Shown here: positions 42,050-50,777 of the stretch, one piece after another
Position numbering within the stretch: position 1 is the stretch's first letter
How the letters are laid out: each line of letters starts with the position of its first letter
Origin: Bog-756 sp049521915
Lineage (GTDB): Bacteria > Actinomycetota > Acidimicrobiia > Acidimicrobiales > RAAP-2
Direction of reading: 5' to 3'
NCBI GenBank assembly: GCA_049521915.1
Contig: JBEKOI010000014.1
Span: 1 to 64,000 of the forward strand
DNA length: 64,000 nucleotides
Notes under the pieces: model-generated
The model's database searches: none
What the model saw: the letters and a program-made list of their open reading frames with translations, nothing else
Told to the model about the DNA's origin: nothing
Translations under genes and position numbers: made by a program

Positions 42050-42967
42050 ATGCCGAGAGCAGTGAAGTTCGAGAAGTACGGGGATGTCGACGTCCTGGAG
42101 GTGGTCGACGTCCCCCGCCCCGTACCCGGTCCGGGCCAGGTGCTGGTCCGGGTCAGAGCGGCCGGCATCAACATCGGGGAGGCCAAGATCCGCCAGGGCC
42201 TGCTCGAGGAGCGGTGGCCGGCGACGTTCCCCTCCGGACAGGGCAGCGACCTCGCCGGGGTCGTCGAGGAAGTCGGGCCGGGCGTGACCGAGCCGGCCGT
42301 CGGCCATGAGGTCCTCGGCCACACCGACGGCCGAGCCAGCCAGGCCGACTACGTCGTGGTCGAGGCGGTCGACGTCGTCCCCAAACCGCCGGCCGTCCCC
42401 TGGGAGGTGGCCGGCTCGCTCTTCGTCGCCGGCACCACCGCCTACGCCACGGTTCGGGCCGTGTCGGTGGGCGAGGGCGACACCCTGGTGGTCGCCGGCG
42501 CGGCCGGAGGGGTGGGCTCCATCGCCGTGCAGTTGGCCTCGATGCACGGAGCCAGTGTGATCGGTCTGGCCGGTGCGGCCAACCACCAGTGGTTGAGGGA
42601 CCACGGCGTCGTGCCGGTGTCCTACGGCGACGGGACGATCGAGCGGATCGGCGAGGTTGCCGACCGGGTCGACGCGTTCATCGACGCGTTCGGGAACGGC
42701 TACGTGGAGATGGCCCTCGAGCTCGGAGTGGAACCGTCCCGCATCGACACCATCGTCAACTTCGCCGCCGTCGAGCGCTACGGGATCAAAGCAGAGGGCA
42801 GCGCCACGGCCGCCGACCCGAAGGTCCTCTCCGAGTTGGCCGGGCTCGTGGCCGCGGACCGGCTCGAGGTCCCGATCGCCAGCACCTACCCGCTGGGCGA
42901 GGTCCGGGAGGCTTACCGGCAGCTGGAGAGCGGCCACGGGCGGGGGAAGATCGTCCTTCTGACCTGA
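42050..42967 (+). CDS. zinc-free quinone oxidoreductase (MDR family)
   Basis: A 305-residue NADPH:quinone reductase-like protein of the medium-chain family. It starts MPRAVKFEKYGDVDVLEVVDVPRPVPGPGQVLVRVRAAGINIGEAKIRQG, lacks the zinc-site cysteines, and has the Rossmann fold DTLVVAGAAGGVGSIAVQLASMHGASVIG. The end PLGEVREAYRQLESGHGRGKIVL is the usual C-terminal signature. GGAAGGAG lies six bases before ATG 42050. The reaction is likely one of NADPH-dependent reduction of a quinone or enone; the substrate is unknown. Confidence 0.92.
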   Translation: MPRAVKFEKYGDVDVLEVVDVPRPVPGPGQVLVRVRAAGINIGEAKIRQGLLEERWPATFPSGQGSDLAGVVEEVGPGVTEPAVGHEVLGHTDGRASQADYVVVEAVDVVPKPPAVPWEVAGSLFVAGTTAYATVRAVSVGEGDTLVVAGAAGGVGSIAVQLASMHGASVIGLAGAANHQWLRDHGVVPVSYGDGTIERIGEVADRVDAFIDAFGNGYVEMALELGVEPSRIDTIVNFAAVERYGIKAEGSATAADPKVLSELAGLVAADRLEVPIASTYPLGEVREAYRQLESGHGRGKIVLLT

Positions 42968-42979
42968 TCCGCCGGCCAA

Positions 42980-42994
42980 GGGACCTTTGGCCCT
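42980..42994 (+). promoter_or_regulatory. DosR/DevR-like box upstream of the GDSL lipoprotein
   Basis: GGGACCTTTGGCCCT, a perfect match to the consensus, 34 bases before ATG 43029. The site lies within the longest open frame of the next gene (from 42987), which shows that the downstream ATG is the true start. Confidence 0.6.
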
Positions 42995-43028
42995 AGGACC
43001 TGGTGTTGTCCCGGGCGAGACTTTGCCG

Positions 43029-43856
43029 ATGGGTGGTCGAGGATTGCTCCGGCGAACGGTCCTTCTCATTCCCGCTCTGGCCTTGGCCGCGTGCGCGGCA
43101 CCGAGTTCCGCTCCTTCGCACCATCCCGGTACGGTCGCACGGACCGGCCAGGCCGAGGTGGACATCTTCGGCGACTCACTCGCCTATCAGGCGGCGCCGT
43201 ACTTCAACGCGCTGGTCGAGGCCAGTGGTCAGGCCAAGGTCGACGATTTCGTCTTCGGGGGCACTGCCACCTGCGATTGGCTCCCCGACATGCGCCGGGT
43301 GGCCCGTACCCACCCTCCCCGGGTCGTGGTGATGGAGTTCGCGGGAAACACCTTCACCGCCTGCATGCGGAGCTGCATACCCGAATCGAGCTCGACCATC
43401 AGCCGCTACTGCTCGGCCATGTCGCAGGCCATCCGGATCTTTCTGGCCGTGGGAACACACATCTACCTGGAAGGCACCCCCATCGACTACCGCCAGTGGA
43501 CAGTGCACGACCCCCATTGGGACGACCTGAACCGCGCCTTCGCGCAGCTGGCCGAGGTGTATCCGGGCCGGGTCACCTACGTGGATGCCGGGCGGGCGGT
43601 CGAGGGTGGCGATCAGGCGTTCGTGTGGATGCTCCCCTGCCTGGCATTCGAACCGTGCACCGGCCCCACGGTGGCGGGGGTGAGGAACGACGTCGTACGG
43701 TCTCCCGACGGGGTGCATTTCTGCCCCGACCAGAGCGGCAACCCGGTCGGCCAGGTCGTCCCCTGCGATGTCTACAGCTCCGGTGCCTTCCGGTTCGCGT
43801 CGGCCATGGCCGGGCCGGTCATCGGCTACCTGCACCTCACCCGCCCGGCCCGCTGA
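43029..43856 (+). CDS. SGNH/GDSL hydrolase-like lipoprotein
   Basis: 275 residues. The signal sequence RTVLLIPALALAACAAPSS has a lipobox (ALAAC), so Cys is the likely anchor. The catalytic-block features are VDIFGDSLAYQAAPYFNALVE (block I, GDS), FGGTATCDWL (block II Gly), VVVMEFAGNTFTACM (block III, with N in GNT), and SPDGVHFCPD (block V, D-x-x-H). It could be a wall-associated esterase or O-acetyl-transferase-like protein; the cysteine-rich middle suggests disulfides. The start is fixed by the DosR-like box at 42980 and the signal peptide. Confidence 0.85.
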   Translation: MGGRGLLRRTVLLIPALALAACAAPSSAPSHHPGTVARTGQAEVDIFGDSLAYQAAPYFNALVEASGQAKVDDFVFGGTATCDWLPDMRRVARTHPPRVVVMEFAGNTFTACMRSCIPESSSTISRYCSAMSQAIRIFLAVGTHIYLEGTPIDYRQWTVHDPHWDDLNRAFAQLAEVYPGRVTYVDAGRAVEGGDQAFVWMLPCLAFEPCTGPTVAGVRNDVVRSPDGVHFCPDQSGNPVGQVVPCDVYSSGAFRFASAMAGPVIGYLHLTRPAR

Positions 43857-43943
43857 ACGCCGGTGACGACGGGCGGGAGCCACCGGCCCACCCTCCGACG
43901 TCGCCGTCCCCGGAATCGGTACTGTGAACCCGGTGCAGCCCCG

Positions 43944-44300
43944 ATGAGCGAAGATTCGAACGACGGCCAAGCAGAGCCGGATGCCAGGTTCACCTACGCC
44001 AACGAACGGACGTTCCTGGCCTGGAACCGCACCGCCCTGGCTCTCATCGCCACAGGGGTGGCGGCCACGCAGCTGCTCCCCGACTTCAAGGTGGACGGAG
44101 GCCGACGCATCCTGGGTCTCCCCTTGATCGCGCTGGGTGCGCTGGTCGCCGTGACTAGCTTTCTCCACTGGCAGGGGAATCAGCGCGCCATGCGGCGAGG
44201 CGATCCGATCCCTCGCTCACGGATGCCTCTCGTACTTTCGGTGGGCGTGGCCGCCGTCGCCGTCATCGCCGTCGTGCTCGCTCTCATCGGCTCGAAATGA
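43944..44300 (+). CDS. DUF202 family membrane protein (YidH-like)
   Basis: A three-helix membrane protein of 118 residues: a hydrophilic start, then FTYANERTFLAWNRTALALIATGVAATQLLP, the hallmark (A/N)ERTFLAW(N/I)R of DUF202, followed by ILGLPLIALGALVAVTSFLHW and LVLSVGVAAVAVIAVVLALIGS. The function is unknown. Its stop overlaps the start of the next gene (ATGA at 44297-44300), which is a second DUF202 protein. Confidence 0.9.
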   Translation: MSEDSNDGQAEPDARFTYANERTFLAWNRTALALIATGVAATQLLPDFKVDGGRRILGLPLIALGALVAVTSFLHWQGNQRAMRRGDPIPRSRMPLVLSVGVAAVAVIAVVLALIGSK

Positions 44301-44647
44301 GGGAGGGCCACCCCTCGGACGACGATGCAGGAGAACAGCCCCGGGGGATCGACTCCGGACTGGCGGCCGAGCGAACACTGCTGGCCTGGAACCGGTCGGG
44401 GTTGGCGGTGATGGTCACCGTCGTCGTCGTGCTGCGAAGGCTGTGGCCCCTGCACGGCGACCGGGGGGTGGCGGCGCTGGGACTGATCGCCGGCGGAGCG
44501 GCCACCTGGGCCGCGGGGATGCGAATCGCCCATCGGAGAGGGATGTCGGCCGGATCGCAGCCGGCCTTGAGCCGGCGGGCGGGCCGCATGCTGACCGTCG
44601 GGACGCTTGCCCTCGCTCTGGCTGCATTCGTTGCCGGCTGGGTCTAG
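44297..44647 (+). CDS. DUF202 family membrane protein, second copy
   Basis: 116 residues with the same signature as its upstream partner, SGLAAERTLLAWNRSGLAVMVTVVVVLRRL, and two more helices (GVAALGLIAGGAATWAAGM; LTVGTLALALAAFVAGW). The two DUF202 genes are overlapped by four bases, so they are likely to be made in equal amounts and perhaps form a heteromer. The stop TAG shares its bases with the stop of the converging alkyltransferase-like gene (CTAG at 44644-44647). Confidence 0.9.
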   Translation: MREGHPSDDDAGEQPRGIDSGLAAERTLLAWNRSGLAVMVTVVVVLRRLWPLHGDRGVAALGLIAGGAATWAAGMRIAHRRGMSAGSQPALSRRAGRMLTVGTLALALAAFVAGWV

Positions 44648-44958
44648 CGGAACGACATCGGGTCGACGGCCGATCGGGCCGCCATGACCACCCGACCGTT
44701 GTCCACCCGCACCCCTTCGGAGCGAAGGAGCCGGGCCTGTTCGCGTTCGTGGCCCGGAACGAACCGTCCGGTGCTGGTCACCACCCGCCACCACGGAAGT
44801 CCCGGTTGACCGCGGGACAAGAGGGCGCCAACGGCGCGGGCCGCCCCGGCGTGGCCCGCTTCGAGCGCCACCTCGCCGTACGTCATCACCGTTCCGCGAC
44901 CGAGCTTCCCGAGCACCCGGCGCACATCGTCTTCGAACTCCTGAGGCGCCTCAGGCAC
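44644..44958 (-). CDS. alkyltransferase-like protein (MGMT-fold, no active cysteine)
   Basis: 104 residues with the MGMT DNA-binding domain: EDDVRRVLGKLGRGTVMTYGEVALEAGHAGAARAVGALLSRG, including the arginine-finger region. The methyl-accepting PCHRV is replaced by LPWWRVV, so it cannot dealkylate DNA; ATL proteins of this kind flag O6-alkylguanine for nucleotide excision repair. The GTG start (44956-44958) overlaps the end of aguA by eight bases, which is tighter coupling than expected for unrelated genes. Confidence 0.85.
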   Translation of the reverse strand: MPEAPQEFEDDVRRVLGKLGRGTVMTYGEVALEAGHAGAARAVGALLSRGQPGLPWWRVVTSTGRFVPGHEREQARLLRSEGVRVDNGRVVMAARSAVDPMSFR

Positions 44959-46075
44959 GCGGGACCTGTTGCGTGATGCAGTGGACGTTCCCGCCCCCGA
45001 GAAGGATCTCCCGACCCGGGACACCTTCGATACGGCGCCCGGTGAACTCATGGCCGAGCAGCTCTCGCACCGCGTCGTCATGCCGCTCGTCCAGGAGCGG
45101 ATAGACCACCACCGTGTTGGCGACGAAGAAATTCACGTACGAGCCGGCCATGCGCTCGCCGGCCAACCGGGGGCGGGCGAAATCGCTCCGATCGATGCCC
45201 GAAGCCTCCTCGACGGTGATCGACAGTGGACCCGGTGAGGGTACGAGACCGACCTCCAACTGCCGTCCACGAGCATCGCTGGCCGACTCCAAGACGGTGC
45301 GGGCTTCGTGGGAGATGGCAGCCTGCGGATCATCGTTCTCTTCGCTCCAGGTCAACAGGACCCGGCCCGGTCGGGAGAAGCACGCCAGATTGTCGATATG
45401 CCCGTCGGTCTCGTCACCCCAGACGCCGCGGGGAATCCAGATGACCTTCTCCACCCCCAGGTAGGCGCCGAGGTGGGCTTCGATGTCGGACCGGGACAGG
45501 GTGGGATTCCGGTTGGGATTCAGGAGGCACTCCTCCGTCGTGATGCAGGTTCCCTGGCCGTCGACGTGCACCGACCCTCCCTCCAGCACGAACGGCGCCC
45601 GATAGCGGGACACTTCCTCGAGCTCGCACACTTTGGAAGCCACCAGATCGTCGTTCGCCCACGGGAAGTAGAGCCCGTCGTCGATGCCACCCCAGGCGTT
45701 GAACCCCCAGTCCACCGCCCTGCGCTCTCCACGGGCCCGGTTGATGACGAACGTGGGGCCGGTGTCCCGTATCCAGGCGTCATCACTCGACATCTCGACC
45801 ACCTGGACCGATGGCGAACAGGTCGATCGGGCATGCTCCCACTGGCGGGCGGAGGCGAGCACCGTGACCGGCTCACTCTGGACGATGGCATCGGCAACCG
45901 CGGCGAAGGCGGCCTGCGCCGGTTTGGCCCCCGATCTCCAGTTGTCGGTCCGCTCGGGCCAGATGAGGTAGCAGCGCTCGTGCGCCTCCCACTCCCCCGG
46001 CATGTGGAACCCGTCGACGTCCGGGGTCGAATCAAGCGTGGGAGAGGGCAACCGGACGGCCTCCTGGCTCAGCAC
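44951..46075 (-). CDS. aguA: agmatine deiminase
   Basis: Converts agmatine to N-carbamoylputrescine and ammonia. 374 residues, a normal length. Family features are GFHMPGEWEAHERCYLIWPERTDNWR, SSDDAWIRDTGPTFVIN, DWGFNAWGG, LEGGSVHVDGQGTCITTEECLLNPNRNP, WGDETDGHIDNLACFS, and the catalytic cysteine C366 in ILLGGGNVHCITQQ. The aguB gene is divergent across a 163-base gap holding a direct repeat, a simple arrangement for a two-step putrescine pathway. The last bases overlap the ATL gene. Confidence 0.96.
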   Translation of the reverse strand: MLSQEAVRLPSPTLDSTPDVDGFHMPGEWEAHERCYLIWPERTDNWRSGAKPAQAAFAAVADAIVQSEPVTVLASARQWEHARSTCSPSVQVVEMSSDDAWIRDTGPTFVINRARGERRAVDWGFNAWGGIDDGLYFPWANDDLVASKVCELEEVSRYRAPFVLEGGSVHVDGQGTCITTEECLLNPNRNPTLSRSDIEAHLGAYLGVEKVIWIPRGVWGDETDGHIDNLACFSRPGRVLLTWSEENDDPQAAISHEARTVLESASDARGRQLEVGLVPSPGPLSITVEEASGIDRSDFARPRLAGERMAGSYVNFFVANTVVVYPLLDERHDDAVRELLGHEFTGRRIEGVPGREILLGGGNVHCITQQVPRA

Positions 46076-46150
46076 TGCGCCGGATCCAGGATCTTACCGC
46101 CGGCGCCGAACCGATAGGCTTCCACCCGCGTTCTGGTGGGCACGTAGAAA

Positions 46151-46178
46151 GTCAGGTGCGCGCGACGGTCAGGTGCGC
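46151..46178. promoter_or_regulatory. direct repeat of GTCAGGTGCGC between aguA and aguB
   Basis: GTCAGGTGCGC at 46151-46161 and 46168-46178, period 17 bp, in the divergent aguA/aguB region. It may bind a regulator that senses agmatine or putrescine. No regulator gene is adjacent. Confidence 0.5.
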
Positions 46179-46238
46179 AGCCCGGTGGACCACCTCCCAA
46201 TTCCGCCGCCGGGCGGACAGCCGAGTCGGGGACAGCCG

Positions 46239-47087
46239 ATGACAGTGCGACTGGCAGTGATCCAACAGGGGTTCGGTGACAGCCGGGAGGAGAACCGCGA
46301 CTCCATCGTGTCGGCGATCTCGGAGGCCATCGCGGCCGGGGCCGACGTGGTCCTGCCCCCCGAGCTGTTCGAAGGCCGGTACTTCCCTCAGTACGAACGG
46401 CAGGAGTTCTTCTCGTGGGCCACCGCTGCCGACGAGAATCCGGCCGTCATCGCCGTTCAGAAGGCCACGAAGGCCACCGGGGTGGTCGTCCCTGTTTCCT
46501 TTTTCGAAGCCGCCCCGCCCTCGTACTACAACTCCGTCGCCGTCGTCGAGGACGGGGCCGTCCTGGGCATCTACCGGAAGGCACACATACCGGACGGTCC
46601 CGGATACGAGGAAAAGTTCTACTTCAGCCCGGGGAATTCCGGATTCAGGACGTGGTCCACCAGGCACGGCAGGATCGGTGTCGGTATCTGCTGGGACCAG
46701 TGGTTCCCGGAAGCGGCCCGGATGATGGCGCTGCAGGGGGCCGATCTGCTGCTGTACCCGACGGCGATCGGCAATGAAGTGGGAAGCCAGGCCGACAACG
46801 ACACCGCCGACATGTGGCGGCGTGCGATGGACGGGCACGCGGTGTGCAACCACGTACCGGTTGCCGCGGCCAACCGGATCGGACGCGAGGACGAGCTCAC
46901 GTTCTACGGGTCGTCCTTCATCGTCGACCATCGAGGCAGACCTCTCGCCCAGGCGGGGCGGGCCACCGAAGAGACGATCCATGCCGAGCTCGACCTCGGC
47001 CACGCAGCAGCAGACCGAGCTGGCTGGGGTCTGTTCCGCGATCGGCGGCCTGACCTCTACGGTGGCATCAGCGCGACGTCGTCGTGA
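46239..47087 (+). CDS. aguB: N-carbamoylputrescine amidase
   Basis: Nitrilase-superfamily enzyme that hydrolyses N-carbamoylputrescine to putrescine, CO2 and ammonia. From ATG 46239 the product has 282 residues with the Glu-Lys-Cys triad E42 (VLPPELFEGRYF), K114 (GIYRKAHIPDG) and C151 (GVGICWDQWFPE). The HIPDGPGYEEKFYFSPGNSGF stretch is characteristic of the AguB subgroup. A GGGGA precedes the start. The next gene, an MFS transporter, overlaps its stop (GTGA), so putrescine formation and transport may be linked. Confidence 0.95.
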   Translation: MTVRLAVIQQGFGDSREENRDSIVSAISEAIAAGADVVLPPELFEGRYFPQYERQEFFSWATAADENPAVIAVQKATKATGVVVPVSFFEAAPPSYYNSVAVVEDGAVLGIYRKAHIPDGPGYEEKFYFSPGNSGFRTWSTRHGRIGVGICWDQWFPEAARMMALQGADLLLYPTAIGNEVGSQADNDTADMWRRAMDGHAVCNHVPVAAANRIGREDELTFYGSSFIVDHRGRPLAQAGRATEETIHAELDLGHAAADRAGWGLFRDRRPDLYGGISATSS

Positions 47088-48238
47088 CGCTCCGACCCGT
47101 CGGTTGGGTCTTCGTGCTCTTCGGCATCTTCTGGGGCGGCTGGGCCGTCGCCGCGGCCGACGTCGAGCGGGCCCTGCACCTCTCCAACGGTGGGTTCGGC
47201 CTCCTCCTCTCCCTTGCCCTCGTCGGTGCGGCCATAGCCAACGCGGTGGGTGGGACCTTGTGCCAGCGATTCGGAACCGGGAGGGTGCTCGGGACCGCGC
47301 TCCTCACCTGGTCCGCGGTCCTCACCCTCGGCGCCGTGGCCCGGGTTCCCGTACTGGTGGAGCTCCTCATCATCGTGATGGTGGCGAACGCGGGGCTCAT
47401 CGATATCGCCATCAACGTGGCGGCGACGGCGGCCTTGGCCGACAGGCCGGGGCGGCTGGTCGCGTTCCACGCCCGGTTCAACGGGGGGGCCGCAGCAGGG
47501 GCAGCGATGTGCGGGGTCCTCCTCGGCGTCGGCTCCTCGTGGCGTTGGTTGTGGGTGGGGGTTGCCCTCGCCGCCGCCGGATTGGGCATCGTGTGCCACA
47601 GGGTCCCACTCCCCGCCGGCGAGCGCGGCGAACGGTTGCCGTTCGGAGGCACCTTCTCGCTCCTCCGCCGCGAACGCCTGCTCCTGTTGGCCGGGGCGTT
47701 CGCACTGGCGGCCCTGGTCGAGGGGGGCATCGAGCTCTGGGGGGTGCTGTTCCTGCGCACCTACCTGGCCTCGGGTGTCCTCATCGGAGCGGGCGGGGCC
47801 GTGCTCGGCTACTCGGTCGCCGCGTTGGCCAGGTTCACACTCGGACCCGCCGTCGGTCACCGGGGATCGGCTCGCGGGGTGATGATCGGGGCCGGCGCCG
47901 CCGCGGTGGGCGTGGCCGTCCTGGCCACGGCGGGCACCGCCGCGCTGGCCGCCGTCGGACTGGTGCTGGCTGCGGGGGGGATCTCGATGTGCTGGCCGCT
48001 CCTACTGGCCCAGGCGGGGGCCGGCCGCACCCGGGCCGGAGCGGTGGTCGGGGCCGTTTCGGCAGTCGGCTATCTCGGGCTGGTCATGGGTCCCGCCATC
48101 GTGGGCTGGGTGGCCGAAGCCGTCGGCCTGCGCGCCGCCCTCGGCGTCCTCGCCGCGGCCGCCTTGGCTGTGGCGTTGGTCCCCCTCGGATCGAGCAGCG
48201 TCACCGCCGCTGGTCCCTCGTCAGGTCCGGTGGGGTGA
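47084..48238 (+). CDS. MFS transporter coupled to aguB
   Basis: A 384-residue major facilitator with about 12 hydrophobic segments and short loops: VGWVFVLFGIFWGGWAVAAADVERALHLSNGGFGLLLSLALVGAAIANAVGGTLCQRFGTGRVLG in the first two helices, and similar Gly/Ala-rich helices to the end. It is closest in type to the small sugar/solute MFS transporters such as YbjJ-like permeases. GTG 47084 overlaps the aguB stop by 4 bases, so it may export putrescine or import agmatine; direction and substrate are inferred. Its last 18 bases overlap the amidase gene on the other strand. Confidence 0.85.
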   Translation: MTLRPVGWVFVLFGIFWGGWAVAAADVERALHLSNGGFGLLLSLALVGAAIANAVGGTLCQRFGTGRVLGTALLTWSAVLTLGAVARVPVLVELLIIVMVANAGLIDIAINVAATAALADRPGRLVAFHARFNGGAAAGAAMCGVLLGVGSSWRWLWVGVALAAAGLGIVCHRVPLPAGERGERLPFGGTFSLLRRERLLLLAGAFALAALVEGGIELWGVLFLRTYLASGVLIGAGGAVLGYSVAALARFTLGPAVGHRGSARGVMIGAGAAAVGVAVLATAGTAALAAVGLVLAAGGISMCWPLLLAQAGAGRTRAGAVVGAVSAVGYLGLVMGPAIVGWVAEAVGLRAALGVLAAAALAVALVPLGSSSVTAAGPSSGPVG

Positions 48239-49636
48239 CCCCGGCGCCACCTTGGGCCAGGCCAGTTCCCGCTCGGCCACGAGGGCCAGGTCCAACAGGA
48301 GTTGTTCGTTGTGGTGTCCGGACAGGACCTGCAATCCGACGGGCAGCCCATCGACCAGACCGCACGGGATGCTCACCGCCGGGCTGCCGTTGAGATTCGA
48401 GGGAGCGGTGAGGGCAGCGCTGTTCATGATGGCCCGGGAGAAGCCGATCTCGTGGATGAGGTCCGCCCCCGGGATTGAGGAGGGAGGCGGACCTTCTGCG
48501 ACGAAGGCCACGTCGGGTGTGGCGGAGCACATGATGACGTCGGCCTCGGCGAAGAGATCGGCCATCGCCTCGTTGAGCTGCCGCCGGTAGGACTCGACGG
48601 ATGCCGCCTTCTCCAGGGTGTAGCGCTCCCTGGCCGCCTCGAGCCCTCCTCTCATCTCTCTCGACAGCTCATCGATCCGCCCCGGGTAGGCGGCGCCCAG
48701 ATCGGCCACGAAGCCAGGCTGGTTGGCCATGCTCCATTGGCCGCGCAGGACCGGGAGGTGCGGGTGGACCTCGACGAGCTTCAACCCTGCGCTCCGGGCC
48801 AGGTGCTCGGCCGTCGTGGCCACCTGCTCGGCCACCTCGGCGCGCACCCGGGCGATGCCGAGATCGGGAAGGATCGCCGCCCGCATTCCGGTGAGGTCAT
48901 GTGTGCCCAACCCCACCTCCCACCCGCCCACCGCGGGCAGGCTCCGCGGATCGCGCTGATCGAATCCGTTGCAGCAATCGAAGTAGCGGGCTGTGTCCCG
49001 CACCGAGCGGCCCAGGCAGCCCATGACCGTCGTCATCGGCTCCAGGCCCGCCCACGGCCCTCTGGGAACGCGCCCGTAAGTGGCCTTGAGCCCGAACAGG
49101 CCGGTGAACGCGGCCGGGATGCGGATCGATCCTCCTCCATCACTGCCGGTAGCCATCGGGAGCAGGCCGCCGGCCACCGCGGCGGCCGTGCCTCCCGACG
49201 ATCCACCCGGCGTCCTGTCATGGCGCCAGGGATTGCGGGTCGTCCCGTGCAGCTCGGTCGAGGTGCAGTTGATGCCGCCGAACTCGCTGGCCGTGGTCTG
49301 GGCGGCCAGGACGGCGCCGGCGTTCCGCAGGCGGGCCACGGAAGTCTGGTCGTGGTCGGAGACCCGATCTCTGAAGATCATGGAGGCGTCTGTGGCCGGC
49401 CAGCCCTCGACCCGCTCCAGCTCCTTGACACCGAAGGGCACGCCCCCGAACGGCAGCGATACGTCGGCATGCCGGGCCGCCTGGCGGGCCCGTTCGAAGT
49501 CGGTGTAGCTGAAGGCGTTGAGGGGGGAGCCGGCCATGGCGTCGATGGAGGCGTCGAGGGCCTCGAGCGGAGAGATGTCGCCGGCCCGAAAGGCCTCCAC
49601 CAGGCTGCAGGCATCGTCCATCCAGGGGGTCGCCAT
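48221..49636 (-). CDS. amidase signature family protein
   Basis: 471 residues with the Ser-cisSer-Lys triad of amidases: Lys in FGGVPFGVKELERVEG, the Gly/Ser motif RTPGGSSGGTAAAVAGGLLPMATGSDGGGSIRIPA carrying both serines, and FGLKATYGRVPRG. These enzymes hydrolyse small aliphatic or aryl amides, or act on indoleacetamide and similar compounds. GatA function is unlikely as no gatB or gatC is present. It diverges from the D-threonine aldolase-like gene at 49720. Confidence 0.92.
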   Translation of the reverse strand: MATPWMDDACSLVEAFRAGDISPLEALDASIDAMAGSPLNAFSYTDFERARQAARHADVSLPFGGVPFGVKELERVEGWPATDASMIFRDRVSDHDQTSVARLRNAGAVLAAQTTASEFGGINCTSTELHGTTRNPWRHDRTPGGSSGGTAAAVAGGLLPMATGSDGGGSIRIPAAFTGLFGLKATYGRVPRGPWAGLEPMTTVMGCLGRSVRDTARYFDCCNGFDQRDPRSLPAVGGWEVGLGTHDLTGMRAAILPDLGIARVRAEVAEQVATTAEHLARSAGLKLVEVHPHLPVLRGQWSMANQPGFVADLGAAYPGRIDELSREMRGGLEAARERYTLEKAASVESYRRQLNEAMADLFAEADVIMCSATPDVAFVAEGPPPSSIPGADLIHEIGFSRAIMNSAALTAPSNLNGSPAVSIPCGLVDGLPVGLQVLSGHHNEQLLLDLALVAERELAWPKVAPGSPHRT

Positions 49637-49719
49637 CGCCGCCGACGGTACTCCTCCGGCTCGGGCCGTGCCGGCACGGGATCGGACCGGCGGTCGCCGC
49701 CCTCGGTACGCTGCTCCAC

Positions 49720-50712
49720 GTGCGCACCGGGGACCTGACCACGCCGGCTTTGATCGTGCAACGAGAGCAGCTGGACGGAAATCTGGCCACCATGTCCAGA
49801 TCCCTCCCCGGCCGGCGCTTGCGGCCTCACGTGAAGGCCCACAAGTGCACAGCGCTCGCCGCCCATCAGGCCGAGCTGGGTCACACCGCCTTCACCTGCT
49901 CGACGATGGCCGAGATGGAGGGCATGGCCCGGGCCGGGTTGGGCGATGATCTGCTCCTGGCCAACGAGGTCGTGGACGCCACCCGCCTCGGCGCCCTGGT
50001 CCGCGCCGGCGCACGGGTGACCGTGGCCGTCGACTCCGAGGAGACGATCGGCGCCGCGGTTGCGGCACGGGTCGGAGAGGTGTTGATCGACGTCAACGTC
50101 GGGCTGCCACGCTGCGGATGCAGACCGGAGGACGCAGGGCGCTTGGCCGATCGCGCCCGTTCGGCGGGTCTTGAGGTGCGGGGCGTCATGGGCTACGAAG
50201 GCCACATCGTCGGTCTGGCCGATCGAGCGGCGCGCACCGAGCTGTTGGAGGCGTCCATGGGACTCCTCGTGGACGCTCACCGACGGGTCGGGGGCGAGGT
50301 CGTCTCCGCCGGTGGGACCGGCACCTACGACACGAACCGCTGGGCGACGGAGATCCAGGCCGGGTCCTACGCGCTGATGGACACCGCCTATGCCAAGCTC
50401 GGGCTCCCCTTCAGCCAGGCTCTGTCGGTGCTGGCCACGGTCATCTCGGTGTCGCCCGGGTGGGCGGTCGCCGATTGCGGCCTCAAGGCGCTGGGCATGG
50501 ACCACGGGGACCCGTCGATCGACCGGGCCACGGTGTGGTTCTGTTCCGACGAACACGTGACCTTCGTGCCCGAGCACCGGGTGCGGGTGGGTGACCGCAT
50601 CAACGTCCTCCCGGCCCATGTGGATCCGACCGTCGCCTACCACGAGCAGCTTCATCTGGTCGACGGTGACGACGTGGTGGAGAGCTGGCCGGTGGACCTC
50701 CGGGGGTGGTAG
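49720..50712 (+). CDS. D-threonine aldolase / alanine racemase N-domain family, PLP enzyme
   Basis: A fold-type III PLP enzyme, 330 residues. The PLP lysine is in RPHVKAHKCTALAAHQAELG (HVKxHK), followed by TCSTMAEMEGMARAG and VDVNVGLPRCG, and the phosphate-binding loop in SAGGTGTYD. The C-terminal metal-binding stretch reads VLPAHVDPTVAYHEQLHLVDG, where D-threonine aldolases and D-serine dehydratases have P-x-H-x-C; Asp replaces Cys here. It would act on a beta-hydroxy D-amino acid, perhaps with an altered metal site. GTG 49720 is the start. It probably belongs to the same catabolic group as the amidase, PhyH, ADH and SDR genes around it. Confidence 0.85.
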   Translation: MRTGDLTTPALIVQREQLDGNLATMSRSLPGRRLRPHVKAHKCTALAAHQAELGHTAFTCSTMAEMEGMARAGLGDDLLLANEVVDATRLGALVRAGARVTVAVDSEETIGAAVAARVGEVLIDVNVGLPRCGCRPEDAGRLADRARSAGLEVRGVMGYEGHIVGLADRAARTELLEASMGLLVDAHRRVGGEVVSAGGTGTYDTNRWATEIQAGSYALMDTAYAKLGLPFSQALSVLATVISVSPGWAVADCGLKALGMDHGDPSIDRATVWFCSDEHVTFVPEHRVRVGDRINVLPAHVDPTVAYHEQLHLVDGDDVVESWPVDLRGW

Positions 50713-50777
50713 CCGACACCTCGGGCCCCGCCTCGGGGGCTCCCACCGGCTCCGTCGTCAGGGACCCGGCTCCGTGG

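Noticed and set aside
41834..43165. Upstream extension of the pspA frame to 690 residues
   Set aside because: The extension runs antisense through the quinone reductase; ATG 41833 with AGGAG fits the conserved PspA N-terminus.
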